Positions 8,648 through 27,000 are shown, numbered from the stretch's first letter. The stretch is 64,000 nt of DNA from Paenibacillus sp. FSL H7-0357 (GCF_000758525.1 NZ_CP009241.1:62001-126000), one strand, 5' to 3'. Notes: generated by a model from the letters alone, not told the origin. Numbers and translations are program-made.

Positions 8648-10273
8648 ATGGCTTTGGAAATCATAACGGCTTGGCAGGATTGGGAGCAGTGGGCACAAGA
8701 GGACTGGAGCCTCCTCCCTTTAATTATAAAATCACCGCAGGACAAGGAGGGCTTGCCCTCTTCCTGGATGAAGGCCTGGCAGCTGGCCTCCCCCTATTCA
8801 GTGGTGCTGGAGAGCGGGAAAGGCGGACGATACACATACTTGGGGTTGCAGCCCGTTTCAGTACTAAAAGGAAAAGGCGGGGATGCCGAGGTGCTCAGCT
8901 TGTCCCCGGAGGCAGCGGGAACGAATGAACCTGTGCCGCAAGCTGTGGAGCTGCAGGGAGAGCCGCTGAAAGTACTGCAAAACTGGATGAGCGGCTTCTC
9001 CTCACCCAAACTGCAGGTTGCCGGCCTGCCCCCGTTCCGTGGAGGCTGTGCGGGGTTCCTCAGCTATGACGTAGTCCGATCTCTGGAGCAGCTTCCTGTG
9101 CTTGCCCAGGATGATCCCGGATTTCCGGACTATCTCTTCATGCGGCTGGAAGAGCTGTGGATCTATGACCATCTTGAGAACACGCTCTATTCCATCGTGC
9201 ATGTGCCGGTTGCTGCGGCCAGCTCGTCTGAGCTGGGCGCTCTGAAGTCACTGTATCAAGACGCAATCGTCCGGGCAGAAGGCATGGTGGAACAGTGGCA
9301 TCAGATCTGCTCTGCTCCCGGCCTGGGAGAAGACCGCAAAGAGGAACGTGGGATTATCGCTGCTGTTGAATCAAGCGCCGACCTGTCCGGTGAATGGCCA
9401 GGCATGACCTCTGCTTTCTCGCCCGGGCAATTCCAGCAGGCTGTGCTTGACGTTCAAGAATACATCCGCCAGGGGGATGTATTCCAGGTCAACCTGTCGC
9501 TGCGCCAGGAGGCGCAGCTGAATTCCTCGCCGGAGGATGTGTATGATTGGCTGCGCAAGCTCAACCCGTCCCCGTACATGGGGCTGCTGCGCTCGCCCGG
9601 CTTCGCGCTCTCCAGCGCTTCGCCGGAGCTGCTGGTCAAGCTGCACGGGGACAAGGTCAGCGCCCGCCCCATTGCCGGTACCCGGCGCAGGGGCCTGACT
9701 CCCGCGGAGGATGCCGCCATGGAGGCGGAGCTGCGCGGGAGCGAGAAGGAGATCGCCGAGCATATTATGCTTGTCGATCTGGAGAGAAACGATATCGGCC
9801 GGGTCGCGGCCTATGGATCGGTCAGCGTGCCGGAGCTGCTGACCGTGGAGCGATACTCGCATGTCATGCATCTCGTCTCGCAGGTCGAGGGCAGCATCGC
9901 CCCCGGCAAGGATGCTTATGATGTCATGGCCGCCTTGTTCCCCGGCGGTACTATTACCGGCGCACCCAAGGTGCGGACAATGGAAATCATCGAGGAACTG
10001 GAGCCGGTACGGCGTGGTCCATATACTGGATCACTGGGCTGGATTGACTATAATGGCAATATGGAATTAAATATTATTATAAGAACACTGGCAGTGAAGG
10101 ACGGAGTCGGATATATTCAGACGGGCGCGGGCATTGTGATTGATTCCGATCCGTACCGCGAATACCGGGAATGCCATAATAAAGCCAAAGCGGTTGTGAA
10201 GGCGGTTCTCTGCAGTGAGCATCAGCAGGAATTGCGGACGACCGGCGGCGCCGAAGGGGGAGCAATACAATGA
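8648..10273 (+). CDS. pabB: Aminodeoxychorismate synthase component I (PabB)
   Basis: PabB aminates chorismate, using ammonia from PabA, to give 4-amino-4-deoxychorismate for folate synthesis. The C-terminal chorismate-binding domain shows [40 protein letters not shown] and [11 protein letters not shown]. The N-terminal half is the TrpE-like regulatory fold with GGRYTYLGL. An ATG at 8648 touches the AGGAGG, so TTG at 8654 (6-nt spacing) may be the true start; this moves the start by two residues only. PabB rather than TrpE is supported by the pabA-pabC-folP context. Confidence 0.93.
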   Translation: MALEIITAWQDWEQWAQEDWSLLPLIIKSPQDKEGLPSSWMKAWQLASPYSVVLESGKGGRYTYLGLQPVSVLKGKGGDAEVLSLSPEAAGTNEPVPQAVELQGEPLKVLQNWMSGFSSPKLQVAGLPPFRGGCAGFLSYDVVRSLEQLPVLAQDDPGFPDYLFMRLEELWIYDHLENTLYSIVHVPVAAASSSELGALKSLYQDAIVRAEGMVEQWHQICSAPGLGEDRKEERGIIAAVESSADLSGEWPGMTSAFSPGQFQQAVLDVQEYIRQGDVFQVNLSLRQEAQLNSSPEDVYDWLRKLNPSPYMGLLRSPGFALSSASPELLVKLHGDKVSARPIAGTRRRGLTPAEDAAMEAELRGSEKEIAEHIMLVDLERNDIGRVAAYGSVSVPELLTVERYSHVMHLVSQVEGSIAPGKDAYDVMAALFPGGTITGAPKVRTMEIIEELEPVRRGPYTGSLGWIDYNGNMELNIIIRTLAVKDGVGYIQTGAGIVIDSDPYREYRECHNKAKAVVKAVLCSEHQQELRTTGGAEGGAIQ

Positions 10274-10851
10274 TCTTGGTCATCGATAATTATGATTCCT
10301 TTACGTACAATCTGGTGCAATACCTGGGTGAGCTGGGGGAAGAAGTGAAAGTATTCCGCAACGATGAAATCAGCATTCAGGAGATAGAGGCGCTGGCTCC
10401 GGACCACATTTTGATCTCTCCCGGACCTTGTACGCCGAACGAAGCCGGCATCAGTCTGGAAGTGCTGCAGCATTTCAAGGGGATCATACCTATCTTTGGA
10501 GTCTGTCTCGGACATCAGGCTATCGGACAGGCTTTTGGCGGTAATGTTATCCGTGCGGAGCGTCTGATGCATGGCAAAACATCGCCGATTCACCATCACG
10601 GCACATCCGTATTTGAAGGACTGGAATCTCCCTTTACCGCAACCCGCTATCATTCCCTGATTGTAGAGCGTGAGAGTCTGCCGGATTGTCTGGAGATTAC
10701 AGCCGAGACTGCGGAAGGTGAGATTATGGCGCTGCGCCATAAAGAGTACCCGATTGAAGGCGTGCAGTTCCACCCTGAATCGATCATTACGGATCATGGG
10801 CACATCATGCTGCGCAACTTCCTGAAACGGAGAGCCGGGGAAACGGCATGA
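10270..10851 (+). CDS. pabA: Aminodeoxychorismate/anthranilate synthase glutamine amidotransferase (PabA)
   Basis: This class I glutamine amidotransferase supplies ammonia to PabB and, in Bacillus relatives, also to anthranilate synthase. Signatures are [18 protein letters not shown] at the start, the oxyanion segment [11 protein letters not shown], the nucleophile Cys in [16 protein letters not shown], and the His-Glu pair in VQFHPESI. Length is 193 aa. The ATG overlaps the pabB stop (ATGA), so the two are translationally coupled. Confidence 0.95.
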   Translation: MILVIDNYDSFTYNLVQYLGELGEEVKVFRNDEISIQEIEALAPDHILISPGPCTPNEAGISLEVLQHFKGIIPIFGVCLGHQAIGQAFGGNVIRAERLMHGKTSPIHHHGTSVFEGLESPFTATRYHSLIVERESLPDCLEITAETAEGEIMALRHKEYPIEGVQFHPESIITDHGHIMLRNFLKRRAGETA

Positions 10852-11729
10852 AATATATAGGGCTCAACAAAAGCGTAGTTGAGGCTAAAGACGCCGTGGT
10901 CTCCACCTTGGATCACGGCTTTTTATACGGTATGGGCTTGTTTGAAACCTTTCGCACCTATAACGGCGTGCCCTTCCTGCTGCGCCGTCATCTGGGCAGA
11001 CTGGCTGAGGGCTGCAGGCAGCTAGGCATTCCGTTTGAACCGGATGAAGCGTCCTTGCGGGACTGGATCACACGGGTGATGGACAAAAACGAACTGAAGG
11101 ACGCCTATATACGGTACACAGTTACAGCCGGGGAGGACATTCTTGGCCTTCCGGCTGGTGACTATAACCGCCCGAATCATTTGCTCTATATCAAAGAATT
11201 GCCGCGCCAGCCAGCCGCTCTCTACAGTGAGGGCAAAGGGCTGCAGCTGTTGCAGCTGCGGCGTAATACCCCCGAAGGACCGGTAAGGCTGAAGTCACTC
11301 CACTATATGAACAATATACTGGCCAAGCGGGAGCTTGCCGGATATGCCTCTGCGGCCGGCGGCACGGAAGGGCTTATGCTGACTGCAGAAGGGAATATTG
11401 CTGAGGGAATTGTGAGCAATATTTTTTTCATCAGCAATGAGGTGCTGCACACGCCTGACCTGGCCACAGGCATCCTTCCGGGAATTACCCGGGAAATGGT
11501 CCTTAAGCTGGCTCCTGCCGCCGGACTCCGCGTGGAAGAGGGATTGTACCGCTGGGAACAGCTTCAGGCTGCCGATGAGGTGTTTCTCACCAATTCGGTG
11601 CAGGAGATTGTCCCGGTTACCACACTGTGGCACGGTGATGAGGCGCTGACTGTAGGCACAGGGCGCTGCGGGGCACACACGGCGCAATTGATTACTTTAT
11701 ACAGGGAAAGGACGGGAGAGCCGGTATGA
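10848..11729 (+). CDS. pabC: 4-amino-4-deoxychorismate lyase (PabC)
   Basis: PabC is a fold-type IV PLP enzyme that removes pyruvate from aminodeoxychorismate to give p-aminobenzoate. It resembles branched-chain and D-amino-acid transaminases, with [15 protein letters not shown] near the N terminus, the catalytic Lys in [26 protein letters not shown], and the PLP phosphate-binding TGILPGITR. Length is 293 aa. Starts and stops overlap by four bases with pabA and folP. Context settles the specificity. Confidence 0.92.
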   Translation: MKYIGLNKSVVEAKDAVVSTLDHGFLYGMGLFETFRTYNGVPFLLRRHLGRLAEGCRQLGIPFEPDEASLRDWITRVMDKNELKDAYIRYTVTAGEDILGLPAGDYNRPNHLLYIKELPRQPAALYSEGKGLQLLQLRRNTPEGPVRLKSLHYMNNILAKRELAGYASAAGGTEGLMLTAEGNIAEGIVSNIFFISNEVLHTPDLATGILPGITREMVLKLAPAAGLRVEEGLYRWEQLQAADEVFLTNSVQEIVPVTTLWHGDEALTVGTGRCGAHTAQLITLYRERTGEPV

Positions 11730-12583
11730 GACCCGTAATCTATAAGCGGATCTACCGCTGGAACAACAGCGAGCTGGTCCTTGGTGACCGAACGTTAATT
11801 ATGGGCATTTTAAATGTAACCCCGGATTCCTTCTCTGATGGCGGACTATGGAATGAACCGGATCAAGCGGTAAAGCATGCGCTGCAAATGGCTGCTGAAG
11901 GTGCCGATATTATCGATATAGGCGGAGAGTCAACCCGTCCCGGCCATCAACCAGTAAGCTTGGAAGAGGAGCTGGCCCGTGTACTGCCTGTTATTGAGAG
12001 TATCCACCGCGCTGCACCTCAGTTGATATTATCCATAGATACCTATAAGGCGGAGGTGGCACGTCAGGCGATTCGGGCAGGGGCGCATATCATCAACGAC
12101 ATTTGGGGGTGCAAAGCCGATCCTGATATGGCAGCTGTGGCTGCTGAGGCGGACTGTCCGATTATTTTGATGCATAACCGCCACGACCGGAATTATCAGA
12201 ATTTGGCCACGGATATGGCGGCTGACCTCAATGGCAGCATCAACCTGGCGCTCGAAGCCGGGGTGAAGCCGCATAATATCATCCTTGATCCAGGCATTGG
12301 CTTTGCCAAGGATTATGCGGAGAATTTGCAGGCGATGATGGTACTGGATGAACTGGCGATGCTGGGTTATCCCCTGCTGCTTGCCACTTCCCGCAAAAAA
12401 TTCATCCGTACCGTGCTGGACCTCCCGTCTGATGATGTGATGGAGGGAACCGCCGCTACCGTTGCATTCGGCATTGCTCAAGGCTGCCAGATTGTGCGGG
12501 TGCATGATGTGGCCACGATGAAACGTACCGTACTTATGTGTGATGCGATGCTCTATGCCGCCTCTCCGCGGGTGCATGAATAG
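11726..12583 (+). CDS. folP: Dihydropteroate synthase
   Basis: FolP joins p-aminobenzoate to hydroxymethyl-dihydropterin diphosphate and is the sulfonamide target. Landmarks are MGILNVTPDSFSDGG, DIGGESTRPGH, SIDTYKAEVA, INDIWG, ILDPGIGFAK, ATSRKKFI and the C-terminal RVHDVATMK. Length is 285 aa. The ATG overlaps the pabC stop. The order pabB-pabA-pabC-folP-folB-folK matches B. subtilis. Confidence 0.96.
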   Translation: MRPVIYKRIYRWNNSELVLGDRTLIMGILNVTPDSFSDGGLWNEPDQAVKHALQMAAEGADIIDIGGESTRPGHQPVSLEEELARVLPVIESIHRAAPQLILSIDTYKAEVARQAIRAGAHIINDIWGCKADPDMAAVAAEADCPIILMHNRHDRNYQNLATDMAADLNGSINLALEAGVKPHNIILDPGIGFAKDYAENLQAMMVLDELAMLGYPLLLATSRKKFIRTVLDLPSDDVMEGTAATVAFGIAQGCQIVRVHDVATMKRTVLMCDAMLYAASPRVHE

Positions 12584-12631
12584 GTGGCTATTGCTGAACG
12601 AACTATTTTGTATTAGAAAGCAGGTATCAGG

Positions 12632-12994
12632 ATGGATAAAATGAAGCTGCACCGCATGGAGTATTATGGATATCATGGTGTGTTTGAAGAGGAACGCAAG
12701 CTTGGACAACGTTACTATATTGACCTGGAGCTGGAGCTTGATCTGCAGGGGGCTGGTCTTCAGGATGATCTGGACCAAACCGTAAATTACGCCGAAGTGC
12801 ATGCGCTCGTCAAAAAAATTGTCGAAACAAAGTCCTTTAAGCTGATTGAAGCTTTGGCGGAACATATTGCATCCTCAGTACTGGACACTTATACTATTAT
12901 CAATGCAGTAACAGTCAAAGTAACCAAGCCGCATCCGCCGTTCGACATTCATTTTCAGGGAGTGACTGTAGAACTGCATAGAACGAGAAAGTGA
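12632..12994 (+). CDS. folB: Dihydroneopterin aldolase
   Basis: FolB cleaves 7,8-dihydroneopterin to 6-hydroxymethyl-dihydropterin and glycolaldehyde. The 120-aa sequence has the family features YGYHGVFEEERKLGQRY near the N terminus, the substrate Glu region LIEALAEHIA and the C-terminal KPHPPFDIHFQGVTVE with the catalytic Lys. It starts 48 bases after folP and 10 bases before folK. Confidence 0.96.
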   Translation: MDKMKLHRMEYYGYHGVFEEERKLGQRYYIDLELELDLQGAGLQDDLDQTVNYAEVHALVKKIVETKSFKLIEALAEHIASSVLDTYTIINAVTVKVTKPHPPFDIHFQGVTVELHRTRK

Positions 12995-13004
12995 GACAGG
13001 GCCC

Positions 13005-13556
13005 ATGACTATACACTCCACCTCTGAGGTATCAGAGGCTTATATTGCTTTAGGGGCCAATTTGGGTGACCGCGAAGGCACCTTGAAGGAAGCTTTGAAC
13101 AGGCTGGATCATTATGACGGGATTGAAGTTGTACGCTGCTCCAATGTATATGAGACAGAGCCTGTCGGCTATCTCGACCAGCCGCAGTTTTTGAATATGG
13201 CGGCCGCCCTCCGCACCACGCTTGCGCCGGAGGACTTGCTTCATGTGATGCTCGATATTGAAGCACAGCTAGGCCGGGTTCGTGATATCCGTTATGGCCC
13301 GAGAACAGTGGATCTTGATTTATTGTGGGTAGAAGGACAGAGCTATGATACGGCAGATTTAACGCTTCCGCATCCCCGGATGCTGGAACGGGCGTTTGTG
13401 CTGTTTCCGCTCAGTGACATCGTACTGCTGGATGAGGATTCTTCCGGACTCCGGGGAATCATTACAGCAGCGCTGCAGGATATAGACGGAAAGGAAGGAA
13501 TGCGCTTGTGGACATCAAACGTATGGGAACGCGGGTCAGAGCATTCCGAAAGCTGA
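13005..13556 (+). CDS. folK: 6-hydroxymethyl-7,8-dihydropterin pyrophosphokinase
   Basis: FolK transfers pyrophosphate from ATP to hydroxymethyl-dihydropterin, the step before FolP. HPPK motifs are YIALGANLGDREGTL, SNVYETEPVGYLDQPQFLNM, and GRVRDIRYGPRTVDLDLL with the Mg-binding D-x-D, then LTLPHPRMLERAFVL. Length is 183 aa. The 3' end overlaps the following regulator gene by 49 bases, as in B. subtilis folK-yazB. Confidence 0.95.
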   Translation: MTIHSTSEVSEAYIALGANLGDREGTLKEALNRLDHYDGIEVVRCSNVYETEPVGYLDQPQFLNMAAALRTTLAPEDLLHVMLDIEAQLGRVRDIRYGPRTVDLDLLWVEGQSYDTADLTLPHPRMLERAFVLFPLSDIVLLDEDSSGLRGIITAALQDIDGKEGMRLWTSNVWERGSEHSES

Positions 13557-13717
13557 AAGGATACACCCAGCAAGAGTTGGCGGATTCTGTCGGAATTTCA
13601 CTGGCTGTGCTAGGCGCAGTCGAGAGGGGAAACCGGCATTTGGAAGATAAAATTTTAAATAAAATTGCGGATGTTCTTGAGGTTTCGGTCGAAGAGTTGG
13701 CCAATCCCTCTACTTAG
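13508..13717 (+). CDS. XRE-family helix-turn-helix regulator (YazB-like)
   Basis: A 69-aa protein that is essentially one Cro/C1-type HTH domain: RVRAFRKLKGYTQQELADSV is the first helix pair and the recognition helix follows in ISLAVLGAVERGNRHLE. It starts at GTG 13508, inside folK, after a GGAAAGGAAGG ribosome site. The same small gene occupies this place in B. subtilis (yazB). Its target is not known; no function is inferred beyond DNA binding. Confidence 0.82.
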   Translation: MDIKRMGTRVRAFRKLKGYTQQELADSVGISLAVLGAVERGNRHLEDKILNKIADVLEVSVEELANPST

Positions 13718-13760
13718 GCAGACATCCATTCATAAATAGAACTAAAGGAAGTGAAGAAAT

Positions 13761-14777
13761 GTGCTGAAAATTGGCGGCATTGAGATGAAGAATCAGGTCG
13801 TTCTGGCCCCTATGGCCGGTGTATGTAATCCGGCGTTCCGGCTGATTGCAAAAGAATTCGGCACCGGCTTGGTATGTGCGGAAATGGTCAGTGACAAAGC
13901 TATTCTGCACGGCAATTCGCGTACGCGTGAGATGCTGTTCGTGGATGAACGGGAGAAGCCGCTTAGCCTGCAGATTTTTGGCGGAGACCGTAAATCGCTC
14001 GTTGAGGCGGCCAAAGTTGTGGATAAGGAGACCAATGCCGATATTATCGACATTAATATGGGGTGTCCCGTACCGAAAGTAACAAAATGTGATGCCGGGG
14101 CCCGCTGGCTGCTGAATCCGGACAAAATCTACGAGATGGTCTCGGCGGTTGTAGAAGCCGTTGACAAGCCGGTTACCGTGAAAATGCGGATCGGCTGGGA
14201 CAGCGAGCATATCTTTGTAGAAGAGAATGCCCGCGCAGTGGAACGTGCCGGAGGCCAGGCTGTCAGTGTGCATGGACGTACCCGTGAGCAGCTCTACACC
14301 GGCCATGCCGACTGGAAGTATATTAAAATGGCTAAAGAGGCTGTTTCGATTCCTGTCATCGGCAACGGCGATGTTAACACACCTGAGGATGCCCGGGCGA
14401 TGCTGGATCAGACCGGCTGCGACGGGGTGATGATTGGACGCGGCGCGCTGGGCAATCCATGGATGCTTTACCGGACCATTCAATATTTGAGCACAGGTGA
14501 GCTGACGCCTGAACCCGGAGCGGAAGAGAAGATCAAAGTGGCGATTCTTCATATGGACCGTTTGGTGGCCCTTAAAGGCGAGGCGGTAGCAGTTCGTGAA
14601 ATGCGCAAACATCTAGCCTGGTACTTAAAAGGTCTTAAGGCTGCTGCCCGCGTAAAGGATGTCATTATGGAAGAAACCAAACGCGATGAAATGGTGCGGA
14701 TCTTGAATGATTTTGTCGTACAGCTTAAAGATGAAGAAGAACAAGAGGACCGTAATCCGTCTCTCTCGGCAGTTTAA
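13761..14777 (+). CDS. dusB: tRNA dihydrouridine synthase DusB
   Basis: DusB is an FMN enzyme that reduces uridines in the D-loop of tRNA. Visible features are [15 protein letters not shown] at the N terminus, [25 protein letters not shown] with the catalytic Cys, [19 protein letters not shown] and [15 protein letters not shown] followed by [13 protein letters not shown]. Length is 338 aa. The GTG at 13761 follows AAAGGAAGTGA. A strong promoter for greA begins about 55 bases after the stop. Confidence 0.94.
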   Translation: MLKIGGIEMKNQVVLAPMAGVCNPAFRLIAKEFGTGLVCAEMVSDKAILHGNSRTREMLFVDEREKPLSLQIFGGDRKSLVEAAKVVDKETNADIIDINMGCPVPKVTKCDAGARWLLNPDKIYEMVSAVVEAVDKPVTVKMRIGWDSEHIFVEENARAVERAGGQAVSVHGRTREQLYTGHADWKYIKMAKEAVSIPVIGNGDVNTPEDARAMLDQTGCDGVMIGRGALGNPWMLYRTIQYLSTGELTPEPGAEEKIKVAILHMDRLVALKGEAVAVREMRKHLAWYLKGLKAAARVKDVIMEETKRDEMVRILNDFVVQLKDEEEQEDRNPSLSAV

Positions 14778-14831
14778 TCACCGTCTCCACTGGCTTTAAG
14801 AGATAACACCGGAACATTATATGGGGCGTCA

Positions 14832-14860
14832 TTGACATTTTGTAGCGGTTCCAATATAAT
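14832..14860 (+). promoter_or_regulatory. Consensus sigma-A promoter of greA
   Basis: TTGACA (14832-14837) and TATAAT (14855-14860) are both perfect and separated by 17 nt. The leader to greA is about 115 nt. Confidence 0.85.
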
Positions 14861-14980
14861 TTCACAGTATAAAATCGCCGTTACAGCAAGGGCAATGCAG
14901 CATGGAGGGTTCTTATCCCTCTGGATTCGCATATAGTATGGTGTTTTCAATAAATGTATACGACAGGAGAATCGGTTGAG

Positions 14981-15460
14981 ATGAGCGATAAAGAAGTCAT
15001 CCTTACGCCGGACGGACTTAAGCGTCTGGAAGAAGAACTGGAGACCCTCAAATCCGTGAAACGCCGCGAAGTGGCCGAACGGATTAAAGTGGCGATTGGC
15101 TACGGAGATATCAGCGAGAACTCCGAATATGAGGACGCGAAGAATGAACAGGCCTTTATCGAAGGGCGTATTATCACTTTGGAAAAAATGCTCCGCAACG
15201 CGCGCATCATCAATAGCGATGAGATCGTTACCGATGTGGTAAGTATCGGGGTTACTGTAAGCGTTGAAGATATGGAATATGGCGATGTGATGGAATACAC
15301 AATCGTTGGTACAGCCGAATCCGACCCGCTTAACAATAAAATCTCCAATGAAAGCCCGGTAGGCAGAGCTATTATCGGTAAGAAAATCGGCACTGTTGTA
15401 GATGTTAGTGTACCTGCAGGAGTCATTCAATATAAAATTCTTGATATCCGAATGAAGTAA
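14981..15460 (+). CDS. greA: Transcription elongation factor GreA
   Basis: GreA rescues backtracked RNA polymerase by stimulating transcript cleavage. The N-terminal coiled coil (about residues 10-75) carries the acidic tip [15 protein letters not shown] that reaches the active site. The C-terminal FKBP-like domain ends with [16 protein letters not shown]. Starting at ATG 14981 gives 159 aa, the normal length. An in-frame ATG at 14954 would add nine unusual residues. A terminator separates it from lysS. Confidence 0.95.
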   Translation: MSDKEVILTPDGLKRLEEELETLKSVKRREVAERIKVAIGYGDISENSEYEDAKNEQAFIEGRIITLEKMLRNARIINSDEIVTDVVSIGVTVSVEDMEYGDVMEYTIVGTAESDPLNNKISNESPVGRAIIGKKIGTVVDVSVPAGVIQYKILDIRMK

Positions 15461-15548
15461 TCTACAGGCGCTTTGCACCTGTGAATAGACATGCTGCCCT
15501 CGCACAGAGAACTGCACTGCACTGGCAGAAGAAGGAACAGGGCCCGGA

Positions 15549-15572
15549 AAGCTTCCTTAGGGAAGCTTTTTT
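15549..15572 (+). terminator. Terminator after greA
   Basis: The 6-bp stem GCTTCC / GGAAGC has a 4-nt loop and is followed by six T. Confidence 0.85.
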
Positions 15573-15639
15573 CTAAATAAAGAAGAGATACCGCCCGAAA
15601 AATATGGCTGAACACATATAGCTTATATTTTGTACTGGA

Positions 15640-15672
15640 ACGGACTGCCCTCAATTATGAGGGTGGAGCCGT
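15640..15672 (+). other. Hairpin in front of lysS
   Basis: CCCTCA-ATTA-TGAGGG (15648-15663) forms a tight inner stem inside an outer ACGG/CCGT pair. There is no T run, so it is not a simple terminator. It lies about 45 bases before lysS and could be a leader structure. Confidence 0.4.
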
Positions 15673-15690
15673 TTCTTCTTGTGTATATGA

Positions 15691-17235
<1,545 letters not shown>

Positions 17236-17252
17236 TTTCAATTGTTCTATTT

Positions 17253-17300
17253 CACAGAGCCAAGGGGCGCTGTATTGTACAGCAGTTCCTTGGCTCTGTG
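17253..17300 (+). terminator. Hairpin at the end of lysS
   Basis: A 13-bp perfect stem (CACAGAGCCAAGG / CCTTGGCTCTGTG) encloses a second small hairpin. The following T run is short, so termination may be inefficient. Confidence 0.6.
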
Positions 17301-17384
17301 GGTTTAGAATGATGGCTTAGAAGTGGTGTAACGGATTACGGGGTATGCGGGAAGCGGTGCATCCAACCTAATTTAAAATAATGC

Positions 17385-17413
17385 TTGCAATACAGAACCA
17401 TACATGATATATT
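17385..17413 (+). promoter_or_regulatory. rRNA operon promoter P1
   Basis: TTGCAA (17385-17390), 17-nt spacer, TATATT (17408-17413). Confidence 0.7.
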
Positions 17414-17471
17414 CTATTTCTGGCCGCGAAACATCAACGCCGGGCTCGAAAAAGAAGTTGAAAAAAAGAGC

Positions 17472-17500
17472 TTGCATTGATCGGTTGGATGTGATATATT
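17472..17500 (+). promoter_or_regulatory. rRNA operon promoter P2
   Basis: TTGCAT (17472-17477), 17-nt spacer, TATATT (17495-17500). It has the same architecture as P1, 87 bases upstream. Tandem promoters of this kind are usual for Firmicutes rRNA operons. The GATCTTTGAAAACTGAAC leader block that follows recurs in slightly changed form in the 16S-23S spacer (about 19343-19360). Confidence 0.75.
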
Positions 17501-17662
17501 ATAAGAGTTGCTGGTGACGAGATAATCGACACTGACAACGAGCTTGATCTTTGAAAACTGAACAACGAGTGAGTATGGAAATCACGCAAGTGAGATCCAA
17601 AATTAGAGAATGTAAATTCTCGTCAGATGTTTCAAATTGAGCAATCGCTCTTTCTAAATACC

Positions 17663-22391
<4,729 letters not shown>

Positions 22392-22469
22392 AGAATTAAG
22401 ACGCAGATTTGTTTCGGATTCAGTTTTCAGGAATTAAGGTTCCTGAAGCATTTACGCTGTAAATGCCCG

Positions 22470-22586
22470 TTTGGTGGCGATAGCGGAGGGGTTCCACGCG
22501 TACCCATCCCGAACACGACCGTTAAGCCCTCCAGCGCCGATGGTACTTGGACCGAAGGGTCCTGGGAGAGTAGGACGCCGCCAAGC
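22470..22586 (+). rRNA. rrf: 5S ribosomal RNA
   Basis: This 117-nt gene starts TTTGGTGGCGATAGCGGAGG and ends GGACGCCGCCAAGC, whose ends pair. CCCATCCCGAACACG is the conserved loop B/C region. Confidence 0.96.
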
Positions 22587-22589
22587 ACA

Positions 22590-22629
22590 CAAAGCCATTG
22601 TTGAGTTTCTCAACAGTGGCTTTTTTGTT
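22590..22629 (+). terminator. rRNA operon terminator
   Basis: A stem of about 14 bp (AGCCATTGTTGAG / CTCAACAGTGGCT, one G-U pair) with a 3-nt loop is followed by six T. Confidence 0.93.
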
Positions 22630-24474
<1,845 letters not shown>

Positions 24475-24497
24475 TTAGGCGGTTTCGATAAATTACG

Positions 24498-24536
24498 GAC
24501 AGACAGGACTAAATTCGTCCTGTCTGTCTTTTTTTG
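24498..24536 (+). terminator. Terminator after guaB
   Basis: A 12-bp perfect stem (GACAGACAGGAC / GTCCTGTCTGTC) with a 7-nt loop is followed by seven T. Confidence 0.95.
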
Positions 24537-24601
24537 CAGGTACCCCTGTGTTAGAATAGAACAAGCAATGGATATGAGGATCAAAAGGAGAGTAGTAATC
24601 A

Positions 24602-25993
24602 TTGAAGCACAAGCGAAAATTTAGCAGTAAACAATTTGTGATTAAGACAGCGACAGTAGGTCTGCTTTTAAATATGTTAGCTTCTCCAGTACATTCGGTG
24701 TTCGCTGATGAAGTGAAGACACCGGCAACGACAGAAAAGGGTACTGCCGCCGGCACTACTGCGGCGAAAGCTGCAGTCAAGATTCCTAGTATAGAGTCAC
24801 TGAAGCTCGAAGTGGATTCGGCAGTGTTGATCGAACCCACTACAGGCGAGGTGCTTTTGTCCCTGAATGCCGATAAGCCTCTGCCTCCGGCAAGCATGAC
24901 GAAGATGATGACCGAATATCTGGTTGCAGATGCCGTGAAGAATGGCCAGATTTCCTGGGATCAGAAAGTAGTTGTTCAGGAAAATGCCTCCAAGCAGATC
25001 GGCTCGCGTATTTTTTTGGCTGAAGGCGATGAACATACGGTAAGAGAGCTATACATAGCAATGGCCGTTGGTTCTGCTAATGATGCCACCGTAGCGTTGG
25101 CTGAGCTTGTTTCGTCATCCGAGCAGGAATTTGTAGCTCTAATGAATGAAACTGCAAAGAAGATGGGAATGAAGACGGCTTACTTTATCAATTCTACCGG
25201 TCTTGACCGTGCCGATATGCCGGCTAAGTTCCAGCCCAAAGTCGATCGTGAAACCGTAATGTCAGCCATGGACGCAGCGATTCTTGCCAAATATATCGTC
25301 ACGGACCACCCTGATTTCACAGAATTCACAACCATTCAGTCTTACAAGTTCCGTCAACGGGATGACAAACCGATGGTTAACTACAACTGGATGCTGGAAG
25401 CGAACAAGGATATCGCCAACTTTAAGGCATATGCTTATCCCGGCCTTGACGGGCTGAAGACAGGACATACCAACAATGCCGGCAACTGTTTCACCGGTAC
25501 GGCTGTTCGCGACGGTATGCGGCTGATCAGTGTCGTTATGGGCGCCAACTCGGAAGCACACCGTTTCACGGAAACGAAGAAAGTACTTGATTTTGGCTTC
25601 AATAATTTCGAAATCAAACAGGTAGTGGCCCCTAAAGCCGTCATTGCCGGCAATGAAACAGTGCCCGTGCAAAAAGGCAAAAACAAAGATGTGTCTATCG
25701 TTACCGATGCCGGAGTTACTTTTATCGTGCCTAAAGGAACAGTTGCACCACAGATTAACACAGCGGTTGCCGTTAATGATGCAGCAACACTGGTAGCCCC
25801 GATTGCCAATGCTTCCAAAGTGGGCAAGGTTACTTACTCCTACAAGGTTGAAGGCATGTCTCAGGTTCAGGAGAAGACGGTCAATCTAATTACCGCAGAG
25901 GAAGCGGAGAAGGCTGGCTGGTTCAAGCTGCTGATGAGAGCAATAGGCGAATTTTTTAGCGATTTGTTTACAGGAATTAAGAACCTGTTCTAG
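24602..25993 (+). CDS. dacA: D-alanyl-D-alanine carboxypeptidase DacA (PBP5 type)
   Basis: DacA removes the terminal D-Ala from peptidoglycan stem peptides at the outer face of the membrane. The start is TTG at 24602, about 10 nt after AAAGGAGAG. A signal peptide (KHKRK basic start, hydrophobic core, cleavage after VFA) is followed by the S11 peptidase domain with SxxK in PPASMTKMM, the SxN triad in GSANDATVAL and KTG in LDGLKTGHTNNAG. A beta-sandwich domain follows. The last 20 or so residues form an amphipathic helix (FKLLMRAIGEFFSDLF) that anchors the enzyme. Total 463 aa. It sits between guaB and pdxS as in B. subtilis. Confidence 0.95.
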   Translation: MKHKRKFSSKQFVIKTATVGLLLNMLASPVHSVFADEVKTPATTEKGTAAGTTAAKAAVKIPSIESLKLEVDSAVLIEPTTGEVLLSLNADKPLPPASMTKMMTEYLVADAVKNGQISWDQKVVVQENASKQIGSRIFLAEGDEHTVRELYIAMAVGSANDATVALAELVSSSEQEFVALMNETAKKMGMKTAYFINSTGLDRADMPAKFQPKVDRETVMSAMDAAILAKYIVTDHPDFTEFTTIQSYKFRQRDDKPMVNYNWMLEANKDIANFKAYAYPGLDGLKTGHTNNAGNCFTGTAVRDGMRLISVVMGANSEAHRFTETKKVLDFGFNNFEIKQVVAPKAVIAGNETVPVQKGKNKDVSIVTDAGVTFIVPKGTVAPQINTAVAVNDAATLVAPIANASKVGKVTYSYKVEGMSQVQEKTVNLITAEEAEKAGWFKLLMRAIGEFFSDLFTGIKNLF

Positions 25994-26099
25994 GGCAGTA
26001 ATGTCTGGTGCAGTGAATAATCCGAGTAAATAGGTTGTATATATAGCCGCCTTGCGGTAAAGTGGCAAGTTAGATAAGATCAATCGGGAGGCTTGAATC

Positions 26100-26981
26100 A
26101 TGGAAACTGGAACATCGCGAGTTAAAAGAGGCATGGCAGAAATGCAAAAAGGCGGCGTCATTATGGACGTCATGAATGCAGAGCAAGCGAAAATTGCCGA
26201 GGCTGCGGGTGCAGTAGCTGTAATGGCTCTGGAACGCGTACCTTCTGATATCCGCGCAGCAGGCGGTGTAGCCCGGATGGCTGATCCTACAATCGTAGAA
26301 GAGGTTATCAAAGTGGTGAGCATTCCCGTTATGGCCAAAGCCCGTATCGGTCATTATGTAGAAGCGAAGGTTCTTGAATCTCTGGGCGTGGATTATTTGG
26401 ATGAAAGCGAAGTGCTCACGCCTGCCGATGAAGTATTCCATATCAACAAACGTGAGTTTACAGTCCCTTTTGTCTGCGGAGCGAAAGATCTGGGTGAAGC
26501 GCTGCGACGTATTAATGAAGGAGCTTCGATGATCCGCACCAAGGGTGAACCGGGAACGGGCAACATTGTTGAAGCCGTGCGCCATATGCGTGTTATCAAC
26601 AGCCAGATCCGCAAGGTAACCAACTTGTCCAAAGACGAGCTTTTTCACGAAGCTAAGACTTTAGGTGTTCCTTACGAGCTGCTGCTTGAAGTTCACGAGC
26701 TCGGCAAGCTGCCGGTTGTTAACTTTGCCGCAGGCGGTGTAGCTACTCCGGCTGATGCAGCCTTGATGATGCATCTGGGTGCGGATGGCGTATTCGTCGG
26801 TTCCGGTATATTCAAATCGGACAACCCCGAGAAATTCGCCCGGGCGATTGTGGAGGCAACTACTCACTTCACAGACTATAAACTGATCGCTGAAGTATCC
26901 AAGAACCTTGGCACGCCAATGAAGGGGATTGATATCGCAACTCTGACCCCGGCTGAACGTATGTCGGAGCGCGGCCGTTAA
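26100..26981 (+). CDS. pdxS: Pyridoxal 5'-phosphate synthase lyase subunit PdxS
   Basis: PdxS builds PLP from ribose 5-phosphate, glyceraldehyde 3-phosphate and ammonia delivered by PdxT. The TIM barrel carries K80 in VMAKARIGH, which binds the pentose, and the second lysine in [19 protein letters not shown] and [16 protein letters not shown] are also typical. Length is 293 aa. It starts after a GGGAGG site and is followed 19 bases later by pdxT. Twelve PdxS and twelve PdxT subunits normally form the complex. Confidence 0.97.
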   Translation: METGTSRVKRGMAEMQKGGVIMDVMNAEQAKIAEAAGAVAVMALERVPSDIRAAGGVARMADPTIVEEVIKVVSIPVMAKARIGHYVEAKVLESLGVDYLDESEVLTPADEVFHINKREFTVPFVCGAKDLGEALRRINEGASMIRTKGEPGTGNIVEAVRHMRVINSQIRKVTNLSKDELFHEAKTLGVPYELLLEVHELGKLPVVNFAAGGVATPADAALMMHLGADGVFVGSGIFKSDNPEKFARAIVEATTHFTDYKLIAEVSKNLGTPMKGIDIATLTPAERMSERGR

Positions 26982-27000
26982 TAGAGAGAAGGTTGTCCGG

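Noticed and set aside
15658..15675. T-box-like GAGGGTGGAGCC upstream of lysS
   Set aside because: The T-box core needs TGGN followed by ACC and a specifier stem about 200 bases upstream. The sequence reads TGGAGCC, a terminator for greA lies only 85 bases upstream, and no antiterminator pair is present.
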